Part shown: positions 52,287 through 62,017 of the stretch, piece after piece
Position numbering within the stretch: the first letter of the stretch is position 1
How the letters are laid out: each line of letters opens with the position of its first letter
Assembly (NCBI GenBank): GCA_028820655.1
Contig: JAPPIK010000001.1
Coordinates: 1-64,000 of the forward strand
DNA: 64,000 nucleotides
Origin: Candidatus Poribacteria bacterium
GTDB taxonomy: Bacteria; Poribacteria; WGA-4E; JAJDTR01
Direction: 5' to 3'
Made by a program: the position numbers and the translations under genes
The notes under the pieces: generated by a model
The model's input: only the letters and a program-made list of their open reading frames with translations
Databases searched by the model: none
What the model was told of the DNA's origin: nothing

Positions 52287-53048
52287 TCATGGCGCTTTCC
52301 CACTTGTCGTTCCCTCGCCAATCGGGGACCATGGATCCGGGTCATCAGGTACAAAAGACGAGCAAAAGCGTTCATTGGTATCTCTGTAACGTACCTGATA
52401 TGTAGTACCAGGCTCAAGCCCTGAGATTGTGCCATTGATAGTAACTGTCTGGCCTGTGATACCTGTGGCGATTACATCAAAGCATCCTGAGGACCAAGAG
52501 CCGTGAGGCGTTTTTGTTCGCCATTGAACATCGTAGGCTTTAAGAGTATCCCCGAATTGAATTACATGCTTAAAACGGAGAACAAGTGAAGTGTCGTCAT
52601 CACCTGCCTCAACAACAAATGTCGAACTACCGTCGCGATTAACAGTCCAACTACCGTCGGGGTTTTTGCTGGCAGAAAAATTAGTACCGAATAAGTCATC
52701 CGACTCTATGTCGTAATTGACGCAAAAAGTCTGTTCCTCGGTCCGGATATTTAAGGGCCCAACTTCTAAAACATCTCCTGCCCTGCCTTTTCTACACGCA
52801 GATCCATCCTGACTAACAAAAAAGACAATTTTTTCACCATTACCAGAGTAACCACAACTCTCTCCCGGTTTCAGCGTCAGTCCAACAGCGCAAGTTCCTT
52901 TATCAATATACTGAACCTCCATCTCAATCTCTTCCTCACCCTCACTGCAACCAATAAGGAAAAGCGATGTGAGCAGAAGAGTTAATAAGGTGACATCAAA
53001 GACAGTGGCGAGAATTTGCTCGATGCTTCTCTCATTTATAATTGACAT
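52287..53048 (-). CDS. lipoprotein with four-Cys mini-domain and fibronectin-III-like end
   Basis: The 253-residue protein has a lipoprotein signal (TLLLTSLFLIGC). A cysteine-rich segment at 52-110 (GTCAVGLTLKPGESC, VFFVSQDGSAC, then TFCV) has four Cys, at 53, 65, 85 and 109. The C-terminal ~100 residues resemble fibronectin type III (LKAYDVQWRTKT ... ISGLEPGTTYQVRYRD). It is anchored to a membrane by its lipid. The same Cys-rich segment occurs in the decayed gene at 53985. The function is not recognised. Confidence 0.82.
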   Translation of the reverse strand: MSIINERSIEQILATVFDVTLLTLLLTSLFLIGCSEGEEEIEMEVQYIDKGTCAVGLTLKPGESCGYSGNGEKIVFFVSQDGSACRKGRAGDVLEVGPLNIRTEEQTFCVNYDIESDDLFGTNFSASKNPDGSWTVNRDGSSTFVVEAGDDDTSLVLRFKHVIQFGDTLKAYDVQWRTKTPHGSWSSGCFDVIATGITGQTVTINGTISGLEPGTTYQVRYRDTNERFCSSFVPDDPDPWSPIGEGTTSGKAP

Positions 53049-53463
53049 ATTCAGTTTAGAAACTTCCCTTCATCGGTTTTTTAGGCGCGCCGACAAGACC
53101 AACAGGTTTGCCTACAGATTCAACCACGCTGTGATATACATAACCCAAGTTGCTACTTACAAGATTTTAGACAAGCGCCACCGTTTTTGATCGAGAACAG
53201 TTCATTAATTGTGGAGATTTCGTAGCAATCGCGCGACTGAATAAGGAGTGTTATAGAACGTCCTGCTGTCAGTTTGCGCAACACGAGCACAATCTAACAG
53301 ATCGTGCTACAAAGGTAGCAACTTAAGTTACGTAAGTAAAAACCACTCTCTAATTCACTTTCCTAATCTAAGCCGACATCTTGGACCATAGACCTCCAGA
53401 AAGGTTAGGGTTAGGGGAGCGAATCCTAGGTTCAAGGGCCATTCTGCGGCATAGTTCAACTCA
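53049..53463. other. intergenic gap with an inverted dispersed repeat
   Basis: A minus-strand copy of the dispersed repeat lies near 53215-53255 (tagcaatcgcgcgactgaat reads in reverse as attcagtcgcgcgattgcta). No gene is supported. Confidence 0.4.
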
Positions 53464-53931
53464 TTAGAAGATACTTACCTCAGAACGAGCGTAGCTCTTA
53501 TATCGCACGCTCCTTGTACCCGGTGAAATGATATCGCTGAACTCCACTTCACCGTCAATCAGAAGCGTTAGACGAATAGGCTCGGACAGAGTGTTCATAA
53601 GTTCGATAGCGATGCCAGGCCTGTCGGGGTGAAGCGGGAATGTCCGGTCAAAGTCCTGAGTAATGGAGAATTCTTCCTTGGTATTGTAGATGATTTGAGG
53701 GGCATGAGCGGAATCGTCGAAACTTAGATTAATCCTGAAGTCGGTGGAGACGATTAGACGTAACGCATGAGCCGGGCTCAGTACCTTTGACGAGGGAATC
53801 TCCAGCTTCACCGTCGCCGTGTCGGGTAAATCGTTGTCGCCGTCACCACAACCAACAAGGAAAAGTGATGTGAGAAGAAGGGTTGATACGGTAAAGTAAA
53901 AGAAGCGGATAATGGTTTGATTGAATTTCAT
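53464..53931 (-). CDS. small lipoprotein
   Basis: The 155-residue protein has a lipoprotein signal (STLLLTSLFLVGC), nearly identical in its hydrophobic part to the lipoprotein at 52287. The remainder is a single beta-rich domain (TATVKLEIPSSKVLSPAHALRLIVST). AGAGG lies eight bases before the ATG. No known domain was recognised. Part of a small clustered family with the decayed gene just upstream. Confidence 0.78.
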   Translation of the reverse strand: MKFNQTIIRFFYFTVSTLLLTSLFLVGCGDGDNDLPDTATVKLEIPSSKVLSPAHALRLIVSTDFRINLSFDDSAHAPQIIYNTKEEFSITQDFDRTFPLHPDRPGIAIELMNTLSEPIRLTLLIDGEVEFSDIISPGTRSVRYKSYARSEVSIF

Positions 53932-53984
53932 TAGGCTGTCCTCTTTGAGTTGTCAGCTTCCGTGCCAGTTTCTACACTGGTTAT

Positions 53985-54854
53985 TATGGCAGATCTTTAA
54001 TAGTCCAACTACCATCATGATTTTTGTCTGCGGACAAATTGGAGTTGAAGGCGTCATCTCGCTCTATGTCGTTAGCAGTACAAATCTCGAAATTTTCAAC
54101 ATTGACATTCACTTTCGCCCCAAATATCTATTCAACTCTATTGATAGGTCCGCCTTCTCGACATGCAGTACCATCCTGACGGACAGAAAAAACAACATTT
54201 GCTTCACCAGCGACATGACTACAACTTTCTCCCGGCTTCAATGTCATCCCTGCTCTACAAGCCCCAAGGTCATTGAGTGGTGGCTCCGGCAACGGCGGTG
54301 GTTCCGGTTGTGGCTGCTGTTGGGCAGGAGGTTGTAGTGTCTGTTCGCCCGGTTGGGGATTAAGTGGTCGCTCCTTCGATGGCGGTGGCTCTGGATCTTC
54401 TATTACTACCGTAACGGGAACTTGCGCCGGGAGTGCAGGACCGTTGTATTCTGCTATCGCGTCCGCTCCCACGGTGAAGATGAGTGTGGCATCAGTGTCA
54501 ATATTTCCCTTGAATCTATGTTCAACCGAAATTTCTTTCTCGCTTACACGGTATACACCGAACCATGCGTTGTCTTCAAATGGTGCGATAGTTCACCGTC
54601 AATACCGGATACCATCAGGCATCACTGATTTTCCTTCGAAAACGTTCCCAAGCGCCATTGTCGAGCGTGACAACACTCTTATTTAGTGTTGCTTCGGTCA
54701 AAGGAGATGTAGTTGAGGCGGCTATCGATCCAGCCATAGAATTATCAACTAGCGGATTCGCGCTCTCATCTCCACCGCGGCCAACAAGGAATAGTGAAGC
54801 AAACAGGATGACTTGGATACCAAACGCCAACACCATCAATCGCACGTTTGTCAT
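53985..54854 (-). pseudogene. decayed lipoprotein gene of the four-Cys family
   Basis: The pieces in order, read in several frames, are: MTNVRLMVLAFGIQ...LFLVGRGGDE (signal, but the lipobox Cys is Arg), FEDNAWFGVYRVSEKEIS, a Pro-Glu-Gln-rich linker, GACRAGMTLKPGESCSHVAG with FSVRQDGTAC, and ENFEICTANDIERDDAFNSN with NHDGSWTIKD. These match the lipoprotein at 52287 (GTCAVGLTLKPGESC; DIESDDLFGTNFSASKNPDGSWTV). At least two frameshifts or stops break it, one near 54600 and one near 54125. An intact Shine-Dalgarno (AAAGGTGA) remains. Confidence 0.75.
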
Positions 54855-55015
54855 TGGAATTCACCTTTATTTATGTTCACACTTATCATCCGCATTATTG
54901 AGTACGTAAAAGTTTAATTTTCGCAATTCAACATTTTCAATTTCTTTAGCTCCGCCTCGCGGAAATGGAGTTACGTAGTTCCGTGGCTGCCTCGTAGGTA
55001 GCTGTACCTTGACGC

Positions 55016-55975
55016 TTAGTGCAGCGTTTCCTCCAATGCCATGAGTGTGGAATACAGCAACTGTACTCTCGTCATAGGGATCCCGTACTGGTTAGCGTCC
55101 TCAAGCAGGGGACCGAGACACGCGCTAAATTCTGTCGCTCGACCATTATGTATGGCTTGGAGAGCGGAATTTGTCGATTGGCTGCTCGCAAGGGAAGATG
55201 CCAACACCCTTTCAATCGCGTCTTTAGCGTCTCCACGACACCACGTCTTGATATGAAAGGGACCGAAATCGATTAAAGGAATGCCTTTCGCGTCAGCTAG
55301 GGCGCCCAATTCGCGGACCATTCCGATGTATTCAGTTGCAAGCAGTCGGTTCGAAAAAACACCTGCGTTGTTCTGTCTAGAAAGCGCTCCAAGTAGCCCG
55401 GCGGGTGTCCAACCGACCATCTTTGACCATGTAGCGGACACGATCTCATTGGACGCCTGTGTATCGAGTCCCGCAGTTTCAAAGATATCTACCATCCCGT
55501 TGACGCGGTCCGAGGATTGACCGTTCAGTTCCCCAAATAGCGTTCCGGCATCAAGCGTCCATTTCACTACCCCCGGCGCAGGACGCTCTCCAGCAACAAC
55601 CGCCAATGCACCCACGACTTGCTCCCTGCCGAAAACCTCAGCCAATTCCGCGTCTTTCAGCACACCATTTTGTAGTGAGGCTGCGAACTCATGCACATGG
55701 ATGTGGGCGGTCATCGCAAGCGCCGCTTGTGAATCTTGGGCTCTCACGGCGTTGATTAGGATATCGCACTCCCGGATACTCTTCGCGTTGTCAGTTGCGC
55801 CAATTTGAACCGTGAATTCTTTCAGTCCCGTAAGCCGGAGACCGTCTTCCTTGATAGTGTTGATATGGGTACCGGGACGACCGACAACGGTTACGTCGCA
55901 TTCACCCGTTCGTGCAAGGAGAGCGGCGATTGTGCCGCCGATGCCGCCCGGTCCGACAATTACGAGCTTTTTCAT
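55016..55975 (-). CDS. ketopantoate reductase-family (PanE/ApbA-like) protein
   Basis: The 319-residue protein has an N-terminal NAD(P)-binding motif IVGPGGIGGTIAALLA, VVGRPGTHINTIKEDGLRL and LINAVRAQDSQAAL. The C-terminal helical domain has the conserved K in SATWSKMVGWTPAGLLGAL. Members reduce 2-oxo groups such as ketopantoate, but many in accessory regions act on other oxo-acids. GGAG lies five bases before the ATG. It is 63 bases downstream of the alcohol dehydrogenase, which suggests a shared pathway with it rather than pantothenate synthesis. Confidence 0.85.
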   Translation of the reverse strand: MKKLVIVGPGGIGGTIAALLARTGECDVTVVGRPGTHINTIKEDGLRLTGLKEFTVQIGATDNAKSIRECDILINAVRAQDSQAALAMTAHIHVHEFAASLQNGVLKDAELAEVFGREQVVGALAVVAGERPAPGVVKWTLDAGTLFGELNGQSSDRVNGMVDIFETAGLDTQASNEIVSATWSKMVGWTPAGLLGALSRQNNAGVFSNRLLATEYIGMVRELGALADAKGIPLIDFGPFHIKTWCRGDAKDAIERVLASSLASSQSTNSALQAIHNGRATEFSACLGPLLEDANQYGIPMTRVQLLYSTLMALEETLH

Positions 55976-56038
55976 GATTGCTCCAAGCGTTGCTTTCGTT
56001 CTCGGGAGAGCAGGATGTCCCGAATAGGCACCGCGGAA

Positions 56039-57118
56039 TCATTCCATCGACAGCACACTTCGTGCGACTTCACCCTTGGCGAGCGCGTCAAAAGCGTCGT
56101 TTACACCCTCGAGCGGATACGTCCTCGAAACTAGCTCGTCCAGCTTCAGTTTTCCAGCCCTGTACAAGCCGATCAACCGGTAGAAGTCCACATGTGTGCG
56201 CGCAGATCCGTAGTAGCAACCGATGATTGACTTCTCATGCAGTAGCATACGAGCGTCCATGGCGAGCGGTGTGTTTACGGGGGCGTGGCCGACAAAGACA
56301 GTCACCCCACGCTTGCGCGTGCATTCGATGCTCTGGACAAAGGGTTCCCCGGTTAAGCCGATCGCCTCGAATGCATAGTGCACACCAGGTCCGCCGCTAA
56401 TCTCCTGAATACGTTCAACAGGATCTTCTTGAGAGGAATTGACCGTATGAGTGGCGCCAAATTGACGCGCCATTTCCAGCTTGTTGTTACGGATATCAAC
56501 GGCGATAATCGGCTCGGCGCTAGCCAAGGCGGCTCCTTGAACGCAGTTCAGTCCGACGCCGCCGCAGCCGAAAATCGCCACACTGCTTCCAGGTTCGACT
56601 TTAGCGGTGTTGATGACCGCCCCGACCCCTGTCATTACGCCGCAACCGATGAGCGCCGCCTGCGCGAAGGGAAAACCCTTATCGATTCGAATGATGGCAT
56701 CTTGAGGAACAAACGTAGAGGTACTGAAGGTGCCCATTCCCACGAACTTATTCATTTTCTCGCCGCTCTTTGTGTGGGGCAGACCAAATTCGTAAGGCGG
56801 CAGGTCGCACAGGTTGGGAAACCCATTCTGGCACATCTCGCAGTGCCCGCACTGGCGTTTCCAAGATAGAATGACGTGGTCACCTTCATCGATTCCACTA
56901 ACGTGGGATCCGACCTCTTCAACGACCCCCGCGCCTTCGTGGCCCAGAATCGTTGGAATGGGGTGTTGAGGCCAATCACCTTTCATGACATGAAAGTCCG
57001 AATGACAAACGCCTGCCGCTCTCAAGCCCACTCGAATCATGTCAGGCCCGGTCCGCGGCATCTCAAATTCTTCGATTATCAGCGGTTTATTGACTTCGTA
57101 GAGTACTGCACCTTTCAT
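56039..57118 (-). CDS. zinc-dependent alcohol dehydrogenase (MDR family)
   Basis: The 359-residue protein has catalytic zinc ligands in GVCHSDFH and LGHEGAGVVEEVG, a four-Cys structural zinc loop (CGHCEMCQNGFPNLCD) and the cofactor motif IFGCGGVGLNCVQGA. This is the class III/threonine dehydrogenase-like group. It should oxidise an alcohol or polyol with NAD. GGAGGAG precedes the ATG. It is followed by the ketopantoate-reductase-like gene, and three cupin/epimerase genes lie upstream on the same strand. Confidence 0.94.
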   Translation of the reverse strand: MKGAVLYEVNKPLIIEEFEMPRTGPDMIRVGLRAAGVCHSDFHVMKGDWPQHPIPTILGHEGAGVVEEVGSHVSGIDEGDHVILSWKRQCGHCEMCQNGFPNLCDLPPYEFGLPHTKSGEKMNKFVGMGTFSTSTFVPQDAIIRIDKGFPFAQAALIGCGVMTGVGAVINTAKVEPGSSVAIFGCGGVGLNCVQGAALASAEPIIAVDIRNNKLEMARQFGATHTVNSSQEDPVERIQEISGGPGVHYAFEAIGLTGEPFVQSIECTRKRGVTVFVGHAPVNTPLAMDARMLLHEKSIIGCYYGSARTHVDFYRLIGLYRAGKLKLDELVSRTYPLEGVNDAFDALAKGEVARSVLSME

Positions 57119-57377
57119 GAAAGCCGCTCTCCTCCGGTTGGTTGGTACTGAAACAAAAATCTAGAAATGCAAAGAGTGCTTTATTGACACTTACGGTTCT
57201 CGATTCTGTTGGCATTCGCGTTCGATACATGCGCAATTTTGACGAATGCACTCAACGGGCTGGGAGACCCAACCCCTACGGATTCTGAAGTCTAGCGAAC
57301 TGGCGCATCGTCTGGATGGTAATAGTAGCGTAGCGGCGGTTGCTATAGTCACCTACGAAAGTTGGGTAGCTTCTTTT

Positions 57378-58205
57378 TCACAACTTCGCTGTGCGGGAAC
57401 CGGGTAGGGGTTCGAGGACTCTTGCGTAGCTTCCGTCGTCTTCAACGCGATATACGGCGGCCGCGATATAAAAGGCCATTAGCGGTTCGCAGGTATGGTT
57501 AATGAGTGTGTGACCGGGACTGCATGGGGCAACCTGTATCGCCATACCGGGTTTATGTATGACCATCTCCTCACCTACCACATGGACACCTTCTCCCTTC
57601 AACATATACCAAATCTCGTCCTTGTCCGTGGTGTGCGGGTGGCTGTCCGAAGTCTGCATCGGGTCCATCACGACGACAAGGATGGCATGACGCTGCACCA
57701 TGCGATTCTTCCTGTCGTGGATGAGTTCATTTGGCGTTCCGGCAAAAACAGCGCGGTCAAGGAATTTCCAGTGCCCTATACCCATCGGGTTTTCGCGGTA
57801 GTTACTGATGAGGGCAGTCTTGGCTTCAACTTCCGCTCCATTCGGCACAACCTCCACTACGATAACGAACTCTAGCGGCTTATTCCCGCTGTTTATGAAT
57901 GTGTGCCTGACATCCGGCGGCACGTAGATACCGTTTCCTCCCCGGATTGGCCGTTCTCCATCGTCGGTGAGGAGGATGCCCTCACCATCAACGACGAAGA
58001 AGGTCTCCTGAATCCCCTCATTGACATGCGGAACGGACGAGACGCCGGGTTCCAAATAGGCGCGCGCGAAACTTTCGATATTCCGCATCACCGCTCCTTC
58101 CACACCGGGATTTTCAGGATCTTCTCTGGTGAATATGACACGCTGAATCATATTCCCGTGAGTCAGTGAAGATGGACAATCCAGCCAATGTCTAGCACAT
58201 TTCAT
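57378..58205 (-). CDS. bicupin protein, paralog 2
   Basis: The 275-residue protein has two cupin domains. The first has GVSSVPHVNEGIQETFFVVDGEG and GNGIYVPPDVRHTFIN; the second has SDSHPHTTDKDEIWYMLKGEG and APCSPGHTLINH. Cupin 2 keeps the His-x-His...Glu metal set. It is similar along its length to the protein from 58469. AGGAG lies seven bases before the ATG. It is probably an isomerase or dioxygenase acting on a small acid or sugar; the substrate is unknown. Confidence 0.9.
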   Translation of the reverse strand: MKCARHWLDCPSSLTHGNMIQRVIFTREDPENPGVEGAVMRNIESFARAYLEPGVSSVPHVNEGIQETFFVVDGEGILLTDDGERPIRGGNGIYVPPDVRHTFINSGNKPLEFVIVVEVVPNGAEVEAKTALISNYRENPMGIGHWKFLDRAVFAGTPNELIHDRKNRMVQRHAILVVVMDPMQTSDSHPHTTDKDEIWYMLKGEGVHVVGEEMVIHKPGMAIQVAPCSPGHTLINHTCEPLMAFYIAAAVYRVEDDGSYARVLEPLPGSRTAKL

Positions 58206-58468
58206 CGTCGCGCTCCTAGTCTCGGAATATTTGGTCGTTGGGGCGGAACGGTAGTGACAACCGTCACGGACTAACCAGCACCATAAAGAATATTTGGTCG
58301 GTAGATGTTATTGTAAACCCATTGGTTATTTGTACATGCGTGAGGTTCGGTGTCCTAGCCGAACGCTAATTCCTCTAATCTCGTCGGTTCGGTTAGAAGC
58401 GGCACCTACCAAATCTTGTGTAGGTGCAAATGGAAGGGCATTGACGAATTCCAATGATGAGTTTGCGA
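58206..58468. repeat. hairpin-family repeat remnants between two cupin genes
   Basis: Contains a diverged copy of the REP-like hairpin: gttcggttagaagcggcac with a tail cctaccaaatcttgtgtagg. Its partner half (aggttcggtgtcctagccg) is near 58342. No gene. Confidence 0.5.
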
Positions 58469-59290
58469 TCAATCGCCGCGCACTCCCGGTAACGTTTCGA
58501 GAACTCGTGTATAGCTGCCATCGTCTTCAATGCGATAAACTGCCGCGGCAATGTAGAACGCCATCAGAGGTTCTTCAGTATGATTGATTAGCGAATGCCC
58601 CGGGTCGCACGGAGCAACCTGTATCGCCATGCCGGGCTTTTGTATGACCATCTCGTCGCCAACAACGTGAACCCCCTCGCCCTTCAACATATACCATATC
58701 TCATCCTTGTCAGTGATGTGTCCATGATTGTCGGAGGTTTGCATCGGATCCATGAGAACGACGAGTATCGCGTGCCGCTGCACCATACGATTCTTCTTGT
58801 CGTGGATTAGTTCATACGGAGATCCTGAGAACACATCGTGAACAATGTGCTTCCAATGCCCCATGCCAAGGGGGCTCTCCCGGTAATTCTTGATATTTGC
58901 AGTGCTGCTCTCTACTTCCGCCCCATCCGGGATCGTTTCAACGACAATCAGGAACTCAAGGGGTATGTCCCCGTCGTTAACGAAAGTGTGCTCTACTCCG
59001 GGCGGTACGTAAACGCCATCCCCATCGCGAATGGATCGTTCCTGCCCGTCGGAAATCAGCGTTCCGGATCCATCAATCACGAAGAAGGTCTCCTGAAACC
59101 CCTCATTGATGTGAGGCACCGAAGAGACGCCAGGTTCCAAATACGCCCTGGCAAAGCTCTCTATCACATGCATGATGGCGCCTACTTTGTGCGGGTTTTC
59201 CGGATCCTCTCTTGTAAATATTACGCGCTGAATCATGTTTCCGTGAGTCAACGAAGATGGGCAATCCAACCAATGTCGAGCACATTTCAT
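58469..59290 (-). CDS. bicupin protein, paralog 1
   Basis: The 273-residue protein is the sister of the gene at 57378: the same MKCARHWLDCPSSLTHGNMIQRVIFTREDPENP start, GVSSVPHINEGFQETFFV, and in cupin 2 SDNHGHITDKDEIWYMLKGEG with the metal ligands present. GGAGG lies nine bases before the ATG. It is next to the epimerase-like genes. The repeated duplications suggest adaptation to several related substrates. Confidence 0.9.
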   Translation of the reverse strand: MKCARHWLDCPSSLTHGNMIQRVIFTREDPENPHKVGAIMHVIESFARAYLEPGVSSVPHINEGFQETFFVIDGSGTLISDGQERSIRDGDGVYVPPGVEHTFVNDGDIPLEFLIVVETIPDGAEVESSTANIKNYRESPLGMGHWKHIVHDVFSGSPYELIHDKKNRMVQRHAILVVLMDPMQTSDNHGHITDKDEIWYMLKGEGVHVVGDEMVIQKPGMAIQVAPCDPGHSLINHTEEPLMAFYIAAAVYRIEDDGSYTRVLETLPGVRGD

Positions 59291-59351
59291 AGATTTATTC
59301 CTCCGCTTGCGAAGTGGTCGTTAGATCGGGGTAGCACAGGCTACGTGGGTT

Positions 59352-60110
59352 TCAATTGTCTGCGACTTTATGCCACACCACCTCGAATCTGTCTTTTGGT
59401 GCAAAACCGAGAATCCGCTTCGCTTTGGCATTTGAGAACTTACCATGTGGTATGTCGGTGGTTATATAGAACACTTCGTTCTTTGACGGAAGACTCTTCA
59501 AGTCAACGTTGAGCCCCAGACGGCACGCTTCTGCCGCATCACGCACGGACACGACAAAGGGTGTCACATCGCGTCCAGGGAAGAAACGCGGATGCTCGGG
59601 ATTCTTCAAGCCACAAAATAGCAAACACATCACATGGACATCGTAATTCTCCGTGAATACCTTGCATATCTCCTGTCCCAGAGACTTACTTATTGAGTAT
59701 GGATTGTCACCTCCAACCAGGTCCACTCCCGAGTGTGGAGGAATATCTTCCGTTAACATAAAGTCGATGTGGTCGTATGTTGGTCCGGTAAGTATGGCGT
59801 GCGGACCGGTGTTAATCACTCTCTTGATGCCATGCGTGACCGCCGCGCTCATCATGTGATAGCTTCCAAGCGTGTTTACATCAAAAGCAATCTTCCGGTG
59901 TTCCCGCAGAACCGAGCAGTTGACAATTGCGTCCATTCCTTCCGCCGCTTCCACCACCTGAGTCATAGAAGCCATGTCAACATAGCGAAATTCGTGTGCA
60001 GTATCTTCCGGAGGATTGACATCGGTCACCCTCAACGTATGGTAAGGTTCGAGAGCGTTAACTACGAAAGGTCCCAGATTGCCGGTTCCGCCTAGAATCA
60101 ACACATTCAT
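59352..60110 (-). CDS. NAD-dependent epimerase/dehydratase (extended SDR)
   Basis: The 252-residue protein has the cofactor motif LILGGTGNLGPFVV, an acidic residue after strand 2 (RVTDVNPPED), NTLGSYHMMSAAV and the catalytic pair YSISK in GDNPYSISKSLGQE. The plan is that of sugar epimerases, but it is shorter than GalE-type (~330), so a simple dehydrogenase or a truncated variant is possible. It starts three bases after the next epimerase-like gene. Confidence 0.86.
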   Translation of the reverse strand: MNVLILGGTGNLGPFVVNALEPYHTLRVTDVNPPEDTAHEFRYVDMASMTQVVEAAEGMDAIVNCSVLREHRKIAFDVNTLGSYHMMSAAVTHGIKRVINTGPHAILTGPTYDHIDFMLTEDIPPHSGVDLVGGDNPYSISKSLGQEICKVFTENYDVHVMCLLFCGLKNPEHPRFFPGRDVTPFVVSVRDAAEACRLGLNVDLKSLPSKNEVFYITTDIPHGKFSNAKAKRILGFAPKDRFEVVWHKVADN

Positions 60111-60113
60111 CGT

Positions 60114-60836
60114 CTATTCCCTGAACCGATACTTCGGACTGTATCCTATTGTGCCCCTAGCCCGTCGAGCTGGTGGGTAGTCCGCGTCGGGTGCATCAGC
60201 TTCGATATGAAATACCGACCACTCCCGGTTGAGACCGGCCTGTTTTTCACCGAGTGCACATTCAAACGCATGGACGAGATCCCTGATCTCAATCCAAGCG
60301 GGGTCGTAGGGTTGGCCTTTGACATCTTCGACTCGGACGATTTCCCCGTATCTCAGACAGGTGATTTGAATCTGGGATGTTCTCGCAAATTCTTTGCAGG
60401 TAAACTCTCCCAAGTGCTTTCCCAGCACATACGGGTCGGTAGACGGGAGAGGCCTCCAATTTTCATTGACGGTTAAGTCGTCATCGTACTTGTCGAACAA
60501 CTCGAGCGTGCTCCCGTAGACCGCTTTCTTGACATTCTCCTCGACCGCCGCCCACAGCAAGTTGTAGGTGCATCGGGTTAGGAAGTCTATCGTCAGATTG
60601 TCCGAGTCCAACGAATCATCCGAATAATCGGGGGGAAGTTCCGCAAGATGGATGATGTTATCCATTCCTCTGACCAACTCATTAGTTGTCTCATCGTGCC
60701 CCAAATCACACCTAACGAACTCAAGATCGGTCTTGATGTCCACAATATCGGTCAAGCGTATTTGATGATCTTCGCTCAAGTGCGAGGCTAGTGCATGAGC
60801 CAACTCACTTGCTGCTCCGGTGACAAGGATATTCAT
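60114..60836 (-). CDS. extended SDR / epimerase-like protein, degenerate cofactor motif
   Basis: The 240-residue protein resembles the neighbouring epimerase (NLLWAAVEENVKKAVYGSTLELF, DPYVLGKHLGEFTCKEF, with YxxxK as YVLGK). The dinucleotide motif reads VTGAASELAHALA instead of the usual GxxGxxG, so binding of NAD may be weak or altered. GGAG precedes the ATG. It lies just before the other epimerase gene (three bases) and is surely co-translated with it, possibly as a heteromer. Confidence 0.82.
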   Translation of the reverse strand: MNILVTGAASELAHALASHLSEDHQIRLTDIVDIKTDLEFVRCDLGHDETTNELVRGMDNIIHLAELPPDYSDDSLDSDNLTIDFLTRCTYNLLWAAVEENVKKAVYGSTLELFDKYDDDLTVNENWRPLPSTDPYVLGKHLGEFTCKEFARTSQIQITCLRYGEIVRVEDVKGQPYDPAWIEIRDLVHAFECALGEKQAGLNREWSVFHIEADAPDADYPPARRARGTIGYSPKYRFRE

Positions 60837-61076
60837 ATGCTATTTCTCCGCGATTCGAGAACTTGATGAATTGCTGTCCCGCATTCAAACAATTGGGTAG
60901 AAGGACATGGTTATATTAGCCTTTACGCGCGGCACTGTCAACTGTTAAATCGGGAGAAGGGGAGGCGGAAGATTAGGGTGATTCCCCAATTCATCGGGGG
61001 CCGACTATCCTGGTTTCAGAGTATGAATTCCCAGGTCAATGGGTTCGGCAGGTGCTTACGCTTCGGTCCTCGGTTG

Positions 61077-61901
61077 TTAAGACCGGAAGAAGAAATTTCC
61101 GGCGGTCTTGCGAAGAATTTGGTCTCTATCCTCGGCGGATAGAAAATCTATGCGGTCACGAATTAATCCAATGCTATCTTCGTATGTATGGTCGGCGACT
61201 TGGAAGGGGCAATCACTCGCCCACATCATACGATCGGGACCGAAAGCATCGTAAACGCGTCGAATAAGGGGCACGAGATCGGCATAGGGGGGCGCCTTCC
61301 TACCGAGCGCATAGAATGCCGAAACCTTCACCATCATGTTGGCATGTTTTGCCATAGCGCACAGCCCCTCAATGTGAGAATCTTCTATCGGACCCGCAGC
61401 GCCGATTCGACTGAGATGATCGATGATGACCGGCGTGTCGGGAAACTGTGAACAGCGTCTATCCAAAGACGGCAGTGCCACCGGATTAATCAAAGGACAA
61501 ATGGCGAGATTATACCTGGCACCTGCCGCGAACATTTGCTCAATACCTGCGCCATCCAGCGCACGTTCATCCCTGACGTAGAGTCGGAAGCCGCGGACTC
61601 CCCGCGCCGCGAGGCGCTGCATGTCCTGATCGGGGCGGGCTCCGTTCCAATCAACGATAGCGATCCCAGAAAATACGTCAGGCTGTTTCGCCATCACATC
61701 AAGCATGTAAGAATTGTCAAAACCGTAGTAACTCATTTGAATTAGCACGATTCGATTGACGCCGCATGGCGTGGCATGGGCGAAAATGTCCTCGGGATAG
61801 AAGGTCTCAGGCTGCATATCGCTTTTTGTGTAAGCATCTGCCACGGGGTAAGTATTTAGGTCGGCCGTCCATACGTGAACATGTGCGTCAATGTATTCCA
61901 T
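61077..61901 (-). CDS. amidohydrolase_2-family hydrolase or decarboxylase
   Basis: The 274-residue TIM-barrel protein starts YIDAHVHVWT, the two His that bind metal, and has a conserved Asp in MMWASDCPFQVADHT. VIIDHLSRIGAAG supplies another His. Related enzymes hydrolyse lactones or amides of dicarboxylates or decarboxylate aromatic acids. It stands apart from the epimerase genes by about 240 bases but is on the same strand. AGGAG precedes the ATG at longer spacing. Confidence 0.88.
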   Translation of the reverse strand: MEYIDAHVHVWTADLNTYPVADAYTKSDMQPETFYPEDIFAHATPCGVNRIVLIQMSYYGFDNSYMLDVMAKQPDVFSGIAIVDWNGARPDQDMQRLAARGVRGFRLYVRDERALDGAGIEQMFAAGARYNLAICPLINPVALPSLDRRCSQFPDTPVIIDHLSRIGAAGPIEDSHIEGLCAMAKHANMMVKVSAFYALGRKAPPYADLVPLIRRVYDAFGPDRMMWASDCPFQVADHTYEDSIGLIRDRIDFLSAEDRDQILRKTAGNFFFRS

Positions 61902-62017
61902 CTCGGTTTAAGGCTCCTTAATCAAGTGATGACACCATCAATCTATAGTTTTCACGATGCACTAGGAATTCCGCCAAACAAGGGGAACGGCAATAGAGGA
62001 CGGGGATAGAGGATGTC

